Shown piece by piece: positions 52,000 through 60,794 of a DNA stretch of 64,000 nt. The stretch lies in the NCBI RefSeq assembly GCF_002907375.1, contig NZ_MIYK01000010.1, positions 186,001 through 250,000 of the forward strand. The letters run 5' to 3'. The notes beneath the pieces are model-generated. The model was given only the letters and a program-made list of their open reading frames with translations. It did not search any database and was not told the DNA's origin. A program made the translations under genes and the position numbers. Source of the DNA: Fructilactobacillus lindneri DSM 20690 = JCM 11027 (GTDB lineage: Bacteria; Bacillota; Bacilli; Lactobacillales; Lactobacillaceae). Positions within the stretch are counted from its first letter, which is position 1, and each line of letters begins with the position of its first letter.

Positions 52000-52524
52000 A
52001 TGAATAAAGTTCCTCCATTTTTAACTCCCTTTGCAATCTTTGCGATTTGTTTGGCATTGGGTGCTACCAACGTGGTAACAAATAAGGTAACTCATACGCA
52101 AGAAGGTGCCAAAGTTACGAAGACGACAAATTCGAATAACGACACCAATAATAAAACGGATCAAAATAATAACGATAATAAAACCACATCTAATCCAGAT
52201 AAAAAAACGGATGATAATAAAGATACAACTGATAATAACCAAAATAATACTGATAAAAACGATAATAATAATTCAACTAAAGATAACAATGAAACAGATA
52301 CTAACAAACCTGCTAATAATGATAACGATGCCAATAAATCTAATACAAATTCAGGTACTACGTCTAACTCAGACAATGCTGATAACAGTAATAAAAACAC
52401 AGACAGTAACAAAACAGCTACTACAAGCAACAATGATTCCAGTAATAATAGCGGTAGCTCTGCTAATACCAACGAAGCTACTAAACCAGCTGCTAGTACC
52501 ACTGCTAGTCAAGGAGGTAATTAA
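52000..52524 (+). CDS. Membrane-anchored, Asn/Asp/Thr/Lys-rich protein
   Basis: 174 residues. N-terminal membrane segment or signal (FLTPFAIFAICLALGATNVV), then about 140 residues of low-complexity repeats of N, D, T, K and S. The stretch looks like a cell-surface stalk or wall-spanning spacer. ATG 52000 with AAGGAG. It precedes the membrane protein gene by 2 bases. Long out-of-frame ORFs on both strands over this stretch are composition artefacts. Confidence 0.65.
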   Translation: MNKVPPFLTPFAIFAICLALGATNVVTNKVTHTQEGAKVTKTTNSNNDTNNKTDQNNNDNKTTSNPDKKTDDNKDTTDNNQNNTDKNDNNNSTKDNNETDTNKPANNDNDANKSNTNSGTTSNSDNADNSNKNTDSNKTATTSNNDSSNNSGSSANTNEATKPAASTTASQGGN

Positions 52525-52526
52525 TA

Positions 52527-53327
52527 ATGTTTAGTTTCTTAGATGGGATTAACTCCTGGCTTTCTTATATTAATATTGAAGCAAAAACCAAAGCACGACT
52601 TTATGTCATTTTAGGTTTTTTAGGTGAATTATATATGGCTTATATTTCGTACCGTTTTATTGCTAACGGCAATATATGGTGGGGATTGATGCTTCTTTCT
52701 GTGACAATTGTTTTAGCCTACTTTTTATACTTGAATTTTGTGTATTATTTTTTGAGTAAAACATCCAAAATTGATATCACACCTTGGATTTATAAAGTTT
52801 TACACATTAAGCCAAAAGAAACACAGGAAAGATCAGGAATGCAATATCGGGATATTCCTGCTAATGGATTATTTGATGCTCGTAAAACAATGCCGGCAAC
52901 GATGATATCTACGCCGGTTGAACAACAATTTATCACTACTTTGGCACAGGAAATGATTCAGAATAAGTTGTTAACTACTGATTATGGCGGACTTGGTGAA
53001 CGTGGATTAAATAATCTGCTGAAAAAGAGTAAAAAGCCAGTTTATGCCATTGGCAAAGGTGCACTTGTTCCTTACTTTTCTATGAAACATCTCAATAACG
53101 ATTACGTTATTTATGCCGGAATTAATGAAGCCGAAGCTCAATCAGTTGGTAAAATTAAAACGGTTGGACTACAGCCCATTAGTCAAATTAATCAACAGAA
53201 ATTTGTTTTATATTTAGCTGCTGCATATTTAACTGGCGGAACTTATAAAATGATGGGTAGGAATGGAATTATGACCGATTCCAAAAATTATCAAATTGAG
53301 TTACGAATTGCTTATCAGAAAAAATAG
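52527..53327 (+). CDS. Membrane protein of unknown function, 266 residues
   Basis: Two membrane helices near the N-terminus (YVILGFLGELYMAYISYRF and WGLMLLSVTIVLAYFLYL), then a 190-residue soluble C-terminal domain with repeated YxI and VGKIKTVGLQPIS. ATG at 52527 with AGGAGGTAATA. Co-transcribed with the Asn-rich surface protein two bases upstream. No family recognised with confidence. Confidence 0.65.
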   Translation: MFSFLDGINSWLSYINIEAKTKARLYVILGFLGELYMAYISYRFIANGNIWWGLMLLSVTIVLAYFLYLNFVYYFLSKTSKIDITPWIYKVLHIKPKETQERSGMQYRDIPANGLFDARKTMPATMISTPVEQQFITTLAQEMIQNKLLTTDYGGLGERGLNNLLKKSKKPVYAIGKGALVPYFSMKHLNNDYVIYAGINEAEAQSVGKIKTVGLQPISQINQQKFVLYLAAAYLTGGTYKMMGRNGIMTDSKNYQIELRIAYQKK

Positions 53328-53336
53328 ATATATCTC

Positions 53337-53378
53337 AAAATAGCCTCAACTCCAAGCGGAGTTGAGGCTATTTTTTAT
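53337..53378. terminator. Terminator between the membrane protein and HxlR genes
   Basis: AAAATAGCCTCAACTCC (53337-53353) pairs perfectly with the GGAGTTGAGGCTATTTT from 53358, T-run. Works both ways. Confidence 0.92.
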
Positions 53379-53689
53379 TTATAGGTTTCCGACCATTTTT
53401 TCATTGAAACTAAAATAGGAGCTAAATCTAAGCCCTTCTTAGTTAATTTATAAGCAACAGTTGGCGGATTGGTATTAAAGACGTTTCTAGTTACAATCCT
53501 TGTTTGTTCCAACATCTTTAGTCTGGTAGACAAAGTTCTGGTACTAATACCAGGCAGGGCTTTAATAATGCCGCCGTAATGATTGTTTTCGTTATATATT
53601 TCCCAAAGTATATAAGCAGTCCATTTTCCGCTAATAATATCAACGACTGGTTGAATGGGACATTCTTCAATAATTTGTTTACTTTCCAC
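53375..53689 (-). CDS. HxlR-family transcriptional regulator
   Basis: 104-residue winged-helix regulator (DIISGKWTAYILWEIYNENN; RTLSTRLKMLEQTRIVTRNVF). Cys10 (EECPIQPV) could be a thiol switch. ATG 53689 with AGGAGATT. Divergent from the AvrD-like cluster, whose promoter region carries palindromes (53722-53730 and 53766-53783). It is the best candidate for the cluster's regulator. Confidence 0.85.
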   Translation of the reverse strand: MESKQIIEECPIQPVVDIISGKWTAYILWEIYNENNHYGGIIKALPGISTRTLSTRLKMLEQTRIVTRNVFNTNPPTVAYKLTKKGLDLAPILVSMKKWSETYK

Positions 53690-53721
53690 TAGAAATCTCC
53701 TAATTCTTTAATTTTATGCAG

Positions 53722-53783
53722 TTACTGTAAAAAATTACCCTACTTTTCTTTTTAAAGCTATGCATTTATTATACAAGTAATAA
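53722..53783. promoter_or_regulatory. Palindromes in the HxlR/AvrD-like divergent promoter
   Basis: TTACTGTAA (53722-53730) is a perfect 4-1-4 palindrome. TTATTATACAAGTAATAA (53766-53783) is a perfect 6-6-6 inverted repeat that overlaps a TATTAT -10-like hexamer 20 bases before the AvrD-like ATG. Both are candidate binding sites for the divergent HxlR protein. Confidence 0.45.
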
Positions 53784-53802
53784 CAAAAGGAGGAAAGAAA
53801 AT

Positions 53803-54651
53803 ATGAATTTTAAATCTATTGATGATTTATTGGGTGATTCCCAAACTAGATATTTTGGGAATGGGTATAAAAAAATATCTCATAATGTTAAATCTATTGA
53901 ATATATAGATAATCATTGGGAGGCTTATGTTCAAGTTTCTAAGTATAATAATTGGTCAGTGAAAAATAAAGTATCACAAAACCAACATGTTAGTAGTGTT
54001 GATACATTAGTAATTACCATAAAAATTTTCAAATCAATTTTAAAAGAACAAGGAATTGATAAAAATAGTTATATATTAACTGATTTTAATGTTACTACAG
54101 GAACAAGTCCAATTGAAATTATTGATAACATCAAGGTCAAATTTAACGTAGAAAATTTGAAGAATATATTTCATTTAAATGGAATCATTGGAAATATGAA
54201 AATTGATTGTAAATTTAAAAATAATAATGAAAACAGATCAAATGAAATTAATGATTATAAGAAATTAAAAAATAATATTACTAATATTTATTTTGATTCA
54301 AATGATTCAGTAGTGTCAGATTTTGAAGTTGATTTTAATAAAAATTCTTCTGTATATATAATTTCTTGGTTAATTGTTTTTGCACAACTTGGCGAAGTTT
54401 TAGCATTTAATAACGCAAAAATTTCACGAGATGATTCTAGTAATTTTTGGGTAAGAAAATTAAATTTGCATATTAATAATGAAAAATTATTAAAAATTAA
54501 TCAAAAAGATAAAGTTTATTTTAATATAGCAAGAAATAAAATGATTGATTCAAAAAATGGTACTTGGCATTCATTTTATATGAAGGGTCACGATCAAATG
54601 AATTTGGTTAATATTGTTGCTAAAACTGCATTACAAAAGGGGGATAGTTAA
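53803..54651 (+). CDS. AvrD-like protein (syringolide-type biosynthesis family)
   Basis: 282 residues. N-terminus SIDDLLGDSQTRYFGNGYKK matches what I recall of AvrD proteins (LGxxxxRYFGxGYKK). DTLVITIKIFKSILKEQGI and SWLIVFAQLGEVLAFNNAK fit two hotdog-like halves. AvrD of Pseudomonas syringae makes syringolide elicitors, glycolipid-like butyrolactones; AvrD-like proteins also occur beside AfsA-like ones. ATG 53803 with AAAGGAGG. It is strongly AT-rich, suggesting acquisition. First of a five- to six-gene run on this strand; a kinase-like gene follows by one base after the stop. Function in lactic acid bacteria is unknown. Confidence 0.55.
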   Translation: MNFKSIDDLLGDSQTRYFGNGYKKISHNVKSIEYIDNHWEAYVQVSKYNNWSVKNKVSQNQHVSSVDTLVITIKIFKSILKEQGIDKNSYILTDFNVTTGTSPIEIIDNIKVKFNVENLKNIFHLNGIIGNMKIDCKFKNNNENRSNEINDYKKLKNNITNIYFDSNDSVVSDFEVDFNKNSSVYIISWLIVFAQLGEVLAFNNAKISRDDSSNFWVRKLNLHINNEKLLKINQKDKVYFNIARNKMIDSKNGTWHSFYMKGHDQMNLVNIVAKTALQKGDS

Positions 54652-54652
54652 T

Positions 54653-55429
54653 ATGAATAATGAAAAAAAACATATTGTTATTTCTGGAACTTATTCTAGT
54701 GGGAAAACAACAACTACAAAAGCATTATCAATAGCTACTGGAATTCCAATGATTAATGCATTATCTGCTAGAGAAATTCTAACATTTTTATATCCAGGAT
54801 TAAGATTTCAGGATATGAATATGACGGAATTATTGGCATTAGGATTATATAGATTTAAAGAAAGAATTAAAGCTGAAGAAAGCTTAATTACAAAACAAAG
54901 TGATTTTATTTCAGATGGGTCTGTTCTTAATGAATGGATATATGGAACAATTAGAACAAAAATTGGAATTAATCCTGGAGCTTCATGGTATCAACAATTT
55001 ATTAAATTTTTCTTGGGAATAAATGCGAACAAATTTATGAAAAAATATTTTAAAGGCTACGGAACTGTAGTTAATAAATATGCTAAAGATACCTACACAG
55101 ATATTATTCATCTCCCAATTGAATTTAAAATGGATCCTGATGGACATCGCCCAGTATCAGAAAAATATAGAAAAATGTCTGACAAAGAAATTTTCATGGC
55201 TTATAAAAATCTAAATTTTCCAGTTCATATTATTGGAGGTACACAAAAAGAAAGAGTTAATAAGATTATAAAACAGTTAGATTTACCACAAGTCATTTCC
55301 ACAGAACAAGCATTAGATGAAGCTAATGATAAAATCAAAAAAAGTTGTGAAATGGTTTCTCAAAAAATTATTAATCAATATCACAAACCAACATTTATTG
55401 AAAAAATCAAAATATTATCTCATTTTTAA
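54653..55429 (+). CDS. P-loop nucleotide-binding protein (kinase-like, AAA_28 type)
   Basis: 258 residues from ATG 54653 (GGGGG upstream, next to the AvrD-like stop). Walker A VISGTYSSGKTTTTKALS, then IPMINALSAREILTFLYPG and DFISDGSVLNEWIYGT (Walker B-like Asp). The pattern fits NadR-like/AAA_28 small-molecule kinases. A role phosphorylating a lipid or sugar intermediate made by the AvrD-like protein is inferred. A frame from 54614 lies within the upstream gene and is not the start. Confidence 0.65.
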   Translation: MNNEKKHIVISGTYSSGKTTTTKALSIATGIPMINALSAREILTFLYPGLRFQDMNMTELLALGLYRFKERIKAEESLITKQSDFISDGSVLNEWIYGTIRTKIGINPGASWYQQFIKFFLGINANKFMKKYFKGYGTVVNKYAKDTYTDIIHLPIEFKMDPDGHRPVSEKYRKMSDKEIFMAYKNLNFPVHIIGGTQKERVNKIIKQLDLPQVISTEQALDEANDKIKKSCEMVSQKIINQYHKPTFIEKIKILSHF

Positions 55430-55464
55430 AAATAGATATTATAGTAACTTGGAGGAAAGATAGA

Positions 55465-56166
55465 ATGCTTAGCTTAAAACATGTTAGTAAAAGTTATCAA
55501 AATGGATCAGAAGTAACTCACGCTTTAAATGATGTAAGTTTTGATATTGAATCCAATCAAGTAACGGTCATTTTGGGACCAAGTGGATCTGGAAAAAGTA
55601 CAACTTTAAATATTTTAGGAGGAATGGATCGACCAACTTCTGGAACCGTAACTTACAATAATAATTTCATTAATACAGAATCTGATAAACAGTTAACCGA
55701 TTATCGAAAAGAGATTGTTGGATTTGTCTTTCAATTTTATAACTTAATTTCTAATTTAACTGTTTTTGAAAATGTTGCCATCTCTGCTCAGTTAGAAAAT
55801 AAAAAATATCGCAATATCACTGAAAAATACCTTCAAAAGGTTGGCTTGTTAAAACGGAAAAATAATTTTCCTGATCAATTATCTGGAGGAGAAATGCAGC
55901 GAGTTTCGATTGCCAGAGCTTTAGCCAAGAGTCCGAAAGTTCTTTTATGTGATGAACCTACGGGAGCTTTAGATACAGAAACTTCTAAACGAGTTTTTGA
56001 AATTTTAAAGAAGAGCAAGAGTAAGGATACCGCCGTAGTGATAGTTACTCATAATCCCTTAGTTGCTCCAATTGCTGATCGGGTAATTCATATCAAAGAC
56101 GGACGAGTCGATAAAATCATTGATAATCCAAGTCCGCTTGAAGTTGAGGAGGTTGATTGGGGATGA
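55465..56166 (+). CDS. ABC transporter ATPase, MacB/LolD type
   Basis: 233 residues, single ABC domain: GPSGSGKST, LSGGEMQRVSIARAL, VLLCDEPTGALD, VIVTHN. This is the ATPase of the MacB/FtsE-like exporters, which move small molecules or peptides rather than import. ATG 55465 with GGAGGAAAG. Overlaps the permease ATG (ATGA, stop TGA). Ends in TGA. Confidence 0.92.
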   Translation: MLSLKHVSKSYQNGSEVTHALNDVSFDIESNQVTVILGPSGSGKSTTLNILGGMDRPTSGTVTYNNNFINTESDKQLTDYRKEIVGFVFQFYNLISNLTVFENVAISAQLENKKYRNITEKYLQKVGLLKRKNNFPDQLSGGEMQRVSIARALAKSPKVLLCDEPTGALDTETSKRVFEILKKSKSKDTAVVIVTHNPLVAPIADRVIHIKDGRVDKIIDNPSPLEVEEVDWG

Positions 56167-58457
56167 GATTTCTATTAAAAAAGTTAGTTCGGACGGTGTT
56201 TAAAAACTGGACGCAGTTTTTTTCAGTTTTCTTGATGGCCTTTCTAAGTGTCCTTTTTTATACCGGGTTAGAAGGAACCTGGAATGGGATGAAACAAAAT
56301 ATTAATCACTATACTACGCGAACTCATTTAGCTACTACAACTTTGCAATCGACTGGTTTGAGTGAAAATGAAGTAAAGCAAATTAAGAATCTTCCAGATG
56401 TTTCTAAAATTTCAGCGCAGACTGAGATTAATACGACAACTCATTTAAAAGGAAGTAAACGTTATTTAGCAGTTAGTACCCCAGGAACACAACAATTATC
56501 CAAAACTCTGCAAACTAATGGTCAAAGAATAAATACCAAGGTTAGTGGAATTTATTTAAATGAAAAATTTGCACAAACTAATGGATTGCATAAAAATAGT
56601 ACAGTTACAGTCAAATTTAATAATCAGCCAGTTAAATTAAAGGTAGCAGGGTTAGTTAATTCACCAGATAAAATGTATTATACCGGATCAAATGATTTTA
56701 TTTCTCCACAGAATCAAAATTATGGTTATGGCTTTATTAGTGATAAAACTTTAATGAATAAATTTAAACTACCATTATTAAATAATGTAATTGAAATTAA
56801 AGATAGCAATAATCAACAGGTTGAAAAACAAATTAGAAAATTGATTGGTAAAAAATACATTGCCTTACAAACGCAAAAATCAAATGTCGGAATTGCAACC
56901 GCAGTTGATCGGGTGGGGCAGATTAGAAATATCTCCATTTTATTCTCAATTATCTTTATTCTGCTAGCTGTGCTAGCCATGTACACTACGATTAGAAAAA
57001 TAATTGACCAGCAACAACGAGATATGGCTACTTTACAATCATTAGGTTATTCTAACGTTATTTTGTCACTTTATTACTCTATGTATGGTTTATTAGTTGG
57101 AGGAATTGGTGCTTTGGTAGGTTTAGCAGTGGCTCCATTACTTTCTAACTTTGTAATGGCATCACAAAAACCAATGTTTTCACTGCCATCATGGAAAATT
57201 GCTTATACTGTTGTTCCTCTCTATGTTGCATTAGGAGTAATCATAATTTGTGTTTTATCAGCATTATTTGCAGCCCAAGTAAATCATGGATTGACTCCTG
57301 CACAGGCATTTAGAAAAGGTAGTACAGCTAAACATGGTAAACGAGTTTTATTAGAAAGATTTCCAGCAATTTGGAATAAAATTCCTTTTGGAAATCGTTG
57401 GTCGATCAGAGATAATCTTGGAAATAAAGTTCAAATGTTAATGGGATTAATTGGTGTAATTGGTGGGTTAGCTTTAGTTATGACTGGATTTGGAACGAAA
57501 AATTCAATGGATAATCAAGTTGATCAAACTTATGGGCATGAATATGTTTATGCTAAAAAAATGAACTTGAGTAATAACACGAGTCAATCTGAAATCAATC
57601 GAATCACAAAACAAGTTCATGGTGAAAAAATTGAATCAGTTTACAGTAGTTTGCAACCTAAAGGTGAGTTTGATCGTCCATTAACTATTTTAGATTCTGG
57701 TTCAAAAATTAAACTAAAAACGGAAAATCAACAGAAAATTAAAAATGGAGGAGTTTATGTAGCAGAAGGAATTGCTAAAACTGCTCATATTAAAAAGAAT
57801 CAAACTATCAGATTACAACCGTCTTTTAGTGATAAAACAATAAAATTAAAGGTTAAAGGAATTATTAAATCTAGTGCACCTCAGGGAATTTACATGACTA
57901 AAAAAACTTGGCAGGATCAAGGAATGACGTTTAAACCAACTGCTATTTTGACAAGTCGTCATCAGATTCCACAAAAAATTAAAAATAACTTAGCAGTTAC
58001 GCAAGTTGTTAGTTTGAAAGAACAAAAGAGTAATGCTAAAGAAATGGTAAATAATTTAAGTAGTATTTTCTTGATGATTCAAGTATTCGGAATTCTTTTA
58101 ACTATTGTAATTTTGTATAACTTAGGATCGTTGAGTTTTACAGAACGATCAAGAAGTTATGCGACTCTTGAAATCTTAGGATTTTCGCGTAATCAAATTA
58201 GAAACCTCACAATTATTGAAAATCTAACGATTACAAGTCTTGGTTGGCTTATTGGAGTTCCATTTGGCTATTGGTTCTTATCTCGATATGTAACCACTTT
58301 TAATACCAGTCAAATTATTTATTATCCATTTATTTCGACTATTAGTATCGCATTAGCCTCTATAATTGTAGTTGCTGCGGCTTTATCGACAGTAGGAATG
58401 ATGGGAAGTAGGCTTAAAAAGTTAGATATGATTGCCTCAACTAAAGGTGTTGAATAA
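56163..58457 (+). CDS. FtsX/MacB-type ABC permease
   Basis: 764 residues from ATG 56163 (GAGGAGG ten bases upstream). N-terminal helix (SVFLMAFLSVLFYTGLE), a large extracellular MacB-like domain (about 50-250), helices ILFSIIFILLAVLAMYTTI, VGGIGALVGLAVAPLLSNF and VVPLYVALGVIIICVLSALF, a second extracytoplasmic domain and a second set of FtsX helices. The duplicated FtsX layout of about 760 residues fits the bacitracin/peptide-export-like permeases (YtrF/BceB-like). Partner of the ATPase upstream. Export or resistance for the cluster product is inferred. Confidence 0.85.
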   Translation: MRFLLKKLVRTVFKNWTQFFSVFLMAFLSVLFYTGLEGTWNGMKQNINHYTTRTHLATTTLQSTGLSENEVKQIKNLPDVSKISAQTEINTTTHLKGSKRYLAVSTPGTQQLSKTLQTNGQRINTKVSGIYLNEKFAQTNGLHKNSTVTVKFNNQPVKLKVAGLVNSPDKMYYTGSNDFISPQNQNYGYGFISDKTLMNKFKLPLLNNVIEIKDSNNQQVEKQIRKLIGKKYIALQTQKSNVGIATAVDRVGQIRNISILFSIIFILLAVLAMYTTIRKIIDQQQRDMATLQSLGYSNVILSLYYSMYGLLVGGIGALVGLAVAPLLSNFVMASQKPMFSLPSWKIAYTVVPLYVALGVIIICVLSALFAAQVNHGLTPAQAFRKGSTAKHGKRVLLERFPAIWNKIPFGNRWSIRDNLGNKVQMLMGLIGVIGGLALVMTGFGTKNSMDNQVDQTYGHEYVYAKKMNLSNNTSQSEINRITKQVHGEKIESVYSSLQPKGEFDRPLTILDSGSKIKLKTENQQKIKNGGVYVAEGIAKTAHIKKNQTIRLQPSFSDKTIKLKVKGIIKSSAPQGIYMTKKTWQDQGMTFKPTAILTSRHQIPQKIKNNLAVTQVVSLKEQKSNAKEMVNNLSSIFLMIQVFGILLTIVILYNLGSLSFTERSRSYATLEILGFSRNQIRNLTIIENLTITSLGWLIGVPFGYWFLSRYVTTFNTSQIIYYPFISTISIALASIIVVAAALSTVGMMGSRLKKLDMIASTKGVE

Positions 58458-58638
58458 TAAATTAGGCTAATATATATAAACAATTTCAATATTTATGCAT
58501 AAGCATGCTATATCTTCTTCAATTTTTATTAATATTTAATATAAAGTGCATTTTTTTACATTTAAAGTGTTATTATAATATAGATAATGATTTTAAATTA
58601 TATTACTACACTTTTAAACCTTTATTAAGGAGGGGAAT

Positions 58639-59405
58639 ATGTATAAACTATTGACTAAAGAATTTAAAACACCTTATGTAATATGTGCTCAACCACATGT
58701 ATTAGAAAAGGAAAATAAATGTTCACTTCTATATTTGCATAATACTTCAAATATAGAACTAGTATGTAATTGATTGAAACACGATGTGTCAATTTATCTT
58801 CCAGATTTTAAAAATAAATATTCTGATATTATAGATTATTTTTCAAAAAATGATATTAATAATATATATATAAGGCAAATTTAAAACCTGATGATTTATT
58901 AAATATTACTGAAAAAATAAAAATTCCAACTCATATTATTAAATTATTATCAAAATTGAACGAATCAGATTCAAGTTTAATTAATAAAAATATTGTTCAT
59001 ATGGAAGATATTGATAATGTTTTGATATCTAATTCATTTAATTCTAATAGTTTATACTTTTATAGGGGTTATAGAAGGACAAATGAAATAAGAATTGATC
59101 ATGCATCAAGTGATCATATTGAATCAATGATTTTAACAGAAATTTTTAGACAAGCATGTATTGCTGCTTCTGAACAATATTTGGGCAATCATGAGTATTT
59201 TGTTCCTATAAAAGATACTAAAATATATAAAATATTTATATCTAAAGATAAACCCTTGTACGTTCAAGTTATTGTCCATAAATCTCGTAAGCATTCAGGA
59301 TTTTGTACAGTTTCATTTTGGCAAAATAACAAATGCTGTTTGAAAGGATATATAGTAGGGAAAATTTATTCAGTTAATATGAAAGATCATTTAGCAGAAA
59401 GATAA
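58639..59405 (+). pseudogene. AfsA-like hotdog protein with TGA and frameshift
   Basis: Conceptual length about 254 residues. ATG 58639 has AGGAGGGG. The frame meets TGA at 58771-58773 (CN-stop-LKHDVSIYLPDF) where Trp would fit, then a shift at a TA repeat (58863-58872, five units; four restore the frame) joins INNIYI to KANLKPDDLLNITEK. The C-terminal part has DHASSDHIESMILTEIFRQA and AASEQYLGNHEYF, matching the hotdog signature of A-factor/gamma-butyrolactone synthases (DHxxxDHxxxMxxxExxRQ). AT-rich. If real, the step is lost or phase-variable; otherwise an assembly error. An ORF from 58956 could give a truncated 149-residue protein. Confidence 0.6.
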
Positions 59406-59409
59406 TATT

Positions 59410-60735
59410 ATGAATAATAATTTAGAAACAATGTCAATCAGTAAACTACTGAATATGTTGATTTTTCCTTCTCTTATAACAGTATTAGTTAGTGGTTCTT
59501 ATAACATTATTGATGGTATTTTTATTGGTCAAAAATTGGGTGTAATGGTGAATTCAGCTAATGCATTTACATTTATGATTTATGCCATTGTTTATAGTTT
59601 TTCAGCGTTAGTTAGTCAGGGAGCTTCTTCATTATTAACAATTTATGCGGGAAAAAAAGATAAAGTAAAATTCAAACAAACTCTAATTCAGGGGATTATG
59701 TTATCCATTTTAATTTCAATTATTCAAGCATTATTAATTTGGTTTTTTTTATCTCAAATTATGTGTTTATTAGGTGCAGATGCCAAATATTTTAAGTTTA
59801 TTACCGAATTTACCTTAGTCTTCTTATTGGGATCACCATTTTATTTTGTTGCACATACCCTCTTATATGATATCCGTGCTGAGGGAAAGATTAAAAATGT
59901 TTTAATCATAAATGTAATTGCATTTTTTACTAATTTAACTTTTGGATCATTTTTAATTCTCAAATTAAACTTAGGATTCACAGGTTCAGCACTTGCCACT
60001 ATCATTGCCAATATAGTTATTTGTGTATTGTCTGGATTTTATTATTTACCTTATTTAAAAAATAGCGTTAAGATTACAAAAATTTTTGATTTTTCTTCTA
60101 GTTTGAAAATTTTATCCATGGGATTGCCATTTTTCTTAACTAGTTCTTTTTCGGTAATTCTTTTATCTTTTTATAATCGGATTGCTATAGCATATGGCGG
60201 AATTTATGGACTAGCAGCACTATCAGTTGTATCTTCAATTTACAGATATGTAATTTCTTTGATGAATGCTATTACAACTGGCGTGCAGCCAGTGATTAGT
60301 TATAATTATGGAGCTGGTTTAAATTTACGGGTCAAAAAAAGTTTGAATTATTCATTAAAGGTAGCTACTATCTTTACATTGATTTTATTTTTTCTATTGG
60401 AATTATTTGCAGCTAACATCACCGAATTATTTAATCCGCATGATATTGCGTTTGTGACATATGCAGCTAAAGCATTACAAATTGTTATGCTTTCTCTACC
60501 ACTACAAGGGATAATCAACATTGGAACCAGTTATTTTCAATATATAGAAAATGCCAAAGTATCAACAAGTTTAGTTATTTTAAGACAAGTAGTCTTTCAA
60601 GTACCATTAGCTTTCTTACTTTCCCATATCATCAGTATTAATGGTCTATGGTTCTCTTATGTTTTATCAGATATTTTAATATTTATAGTAATAATTTATT
60701 TAATAAGAGCAAATTATAAAAAAATAGCTTATTAA
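59410..60735 (+). CDS. MATE-family efflux transporter
   Basis: 441 residues, 12 membrane helices. SISKLLNMLIFPSLITVLV and IIDGIFIGQKLGVMVNSANA open the first half, and FLLGSPFYFVAHTLLYDIRAEGK, GLPFFLTSSFSVILLSFYN the second. Similar to MepA/NorM drug:cation antiporters. ATG 59410, four bases after the AfsA-like stop, so it is co-transcribed. It may export the small molecule of the cluster. Confidence 0.85.
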   Translation: MNNNLETMSISKLLNMLIFPSLITVLVSGSYNIIDGIFIGQKLGVMVNSANAFTFMIYAIVYSFSALVSQGASSLLTIYAGKKDKVKFKQTLIQGIMLSILISIIQALLIWFFLSQIMCLLGADAKYFKFITEFTLVFLLGSPFYFVAHTLLYDIRAEGKIKNVLIINVIAFFTNLTFGSFLILKLNLGFTGSALATIIANIVICVLSGFYYLPYLKNSVKITKIFDFSSSLKILSMGLPFFLTSSFSVILLSFYNRIAIAYGGIYGLAALSVVSSIYRYVISLMNAITTGVQPVISYNYGAGLNLRVKKSLNYSLKVATIFTLILFFLLELFAANITELFNPHDIAFVTYAAKALQIVMLSLPLQGIINIGTSYFQYIENAKVSTSLVILRQVVFQVPLAFLLSHIISINGLWFSYVLSDILIFIVIIYLIRANYKKIAY

Positions 60736-60756
60736 TAATTATTTAAGCATTTAAAA

Positions 60757-60792
60757 AAGAGACTTCCAAAATAAATTGGAAGTCTTTTTTAA
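60757..60792. terminator. Terminator ending the AvrD/AfsA-like cluster
   Basis: GACTTCCAA (60761-60769) pairs with TTGGAAGTC (60776-60784), A- and T-runs. Works for both strands. Confidence 0.88.
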
Positions 60793-60794
60793 AT

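Noticed and set aside
52106..52534. Long overlapping ORFs on both strands across the Asn-rich gene (also 52161-52502)
   Set aside because: They arise from AAT/AAC/GAT/ACT repeats. No RBS, no domain; the frame from 52000 has a normal start and continues into a co-transcribed gene.
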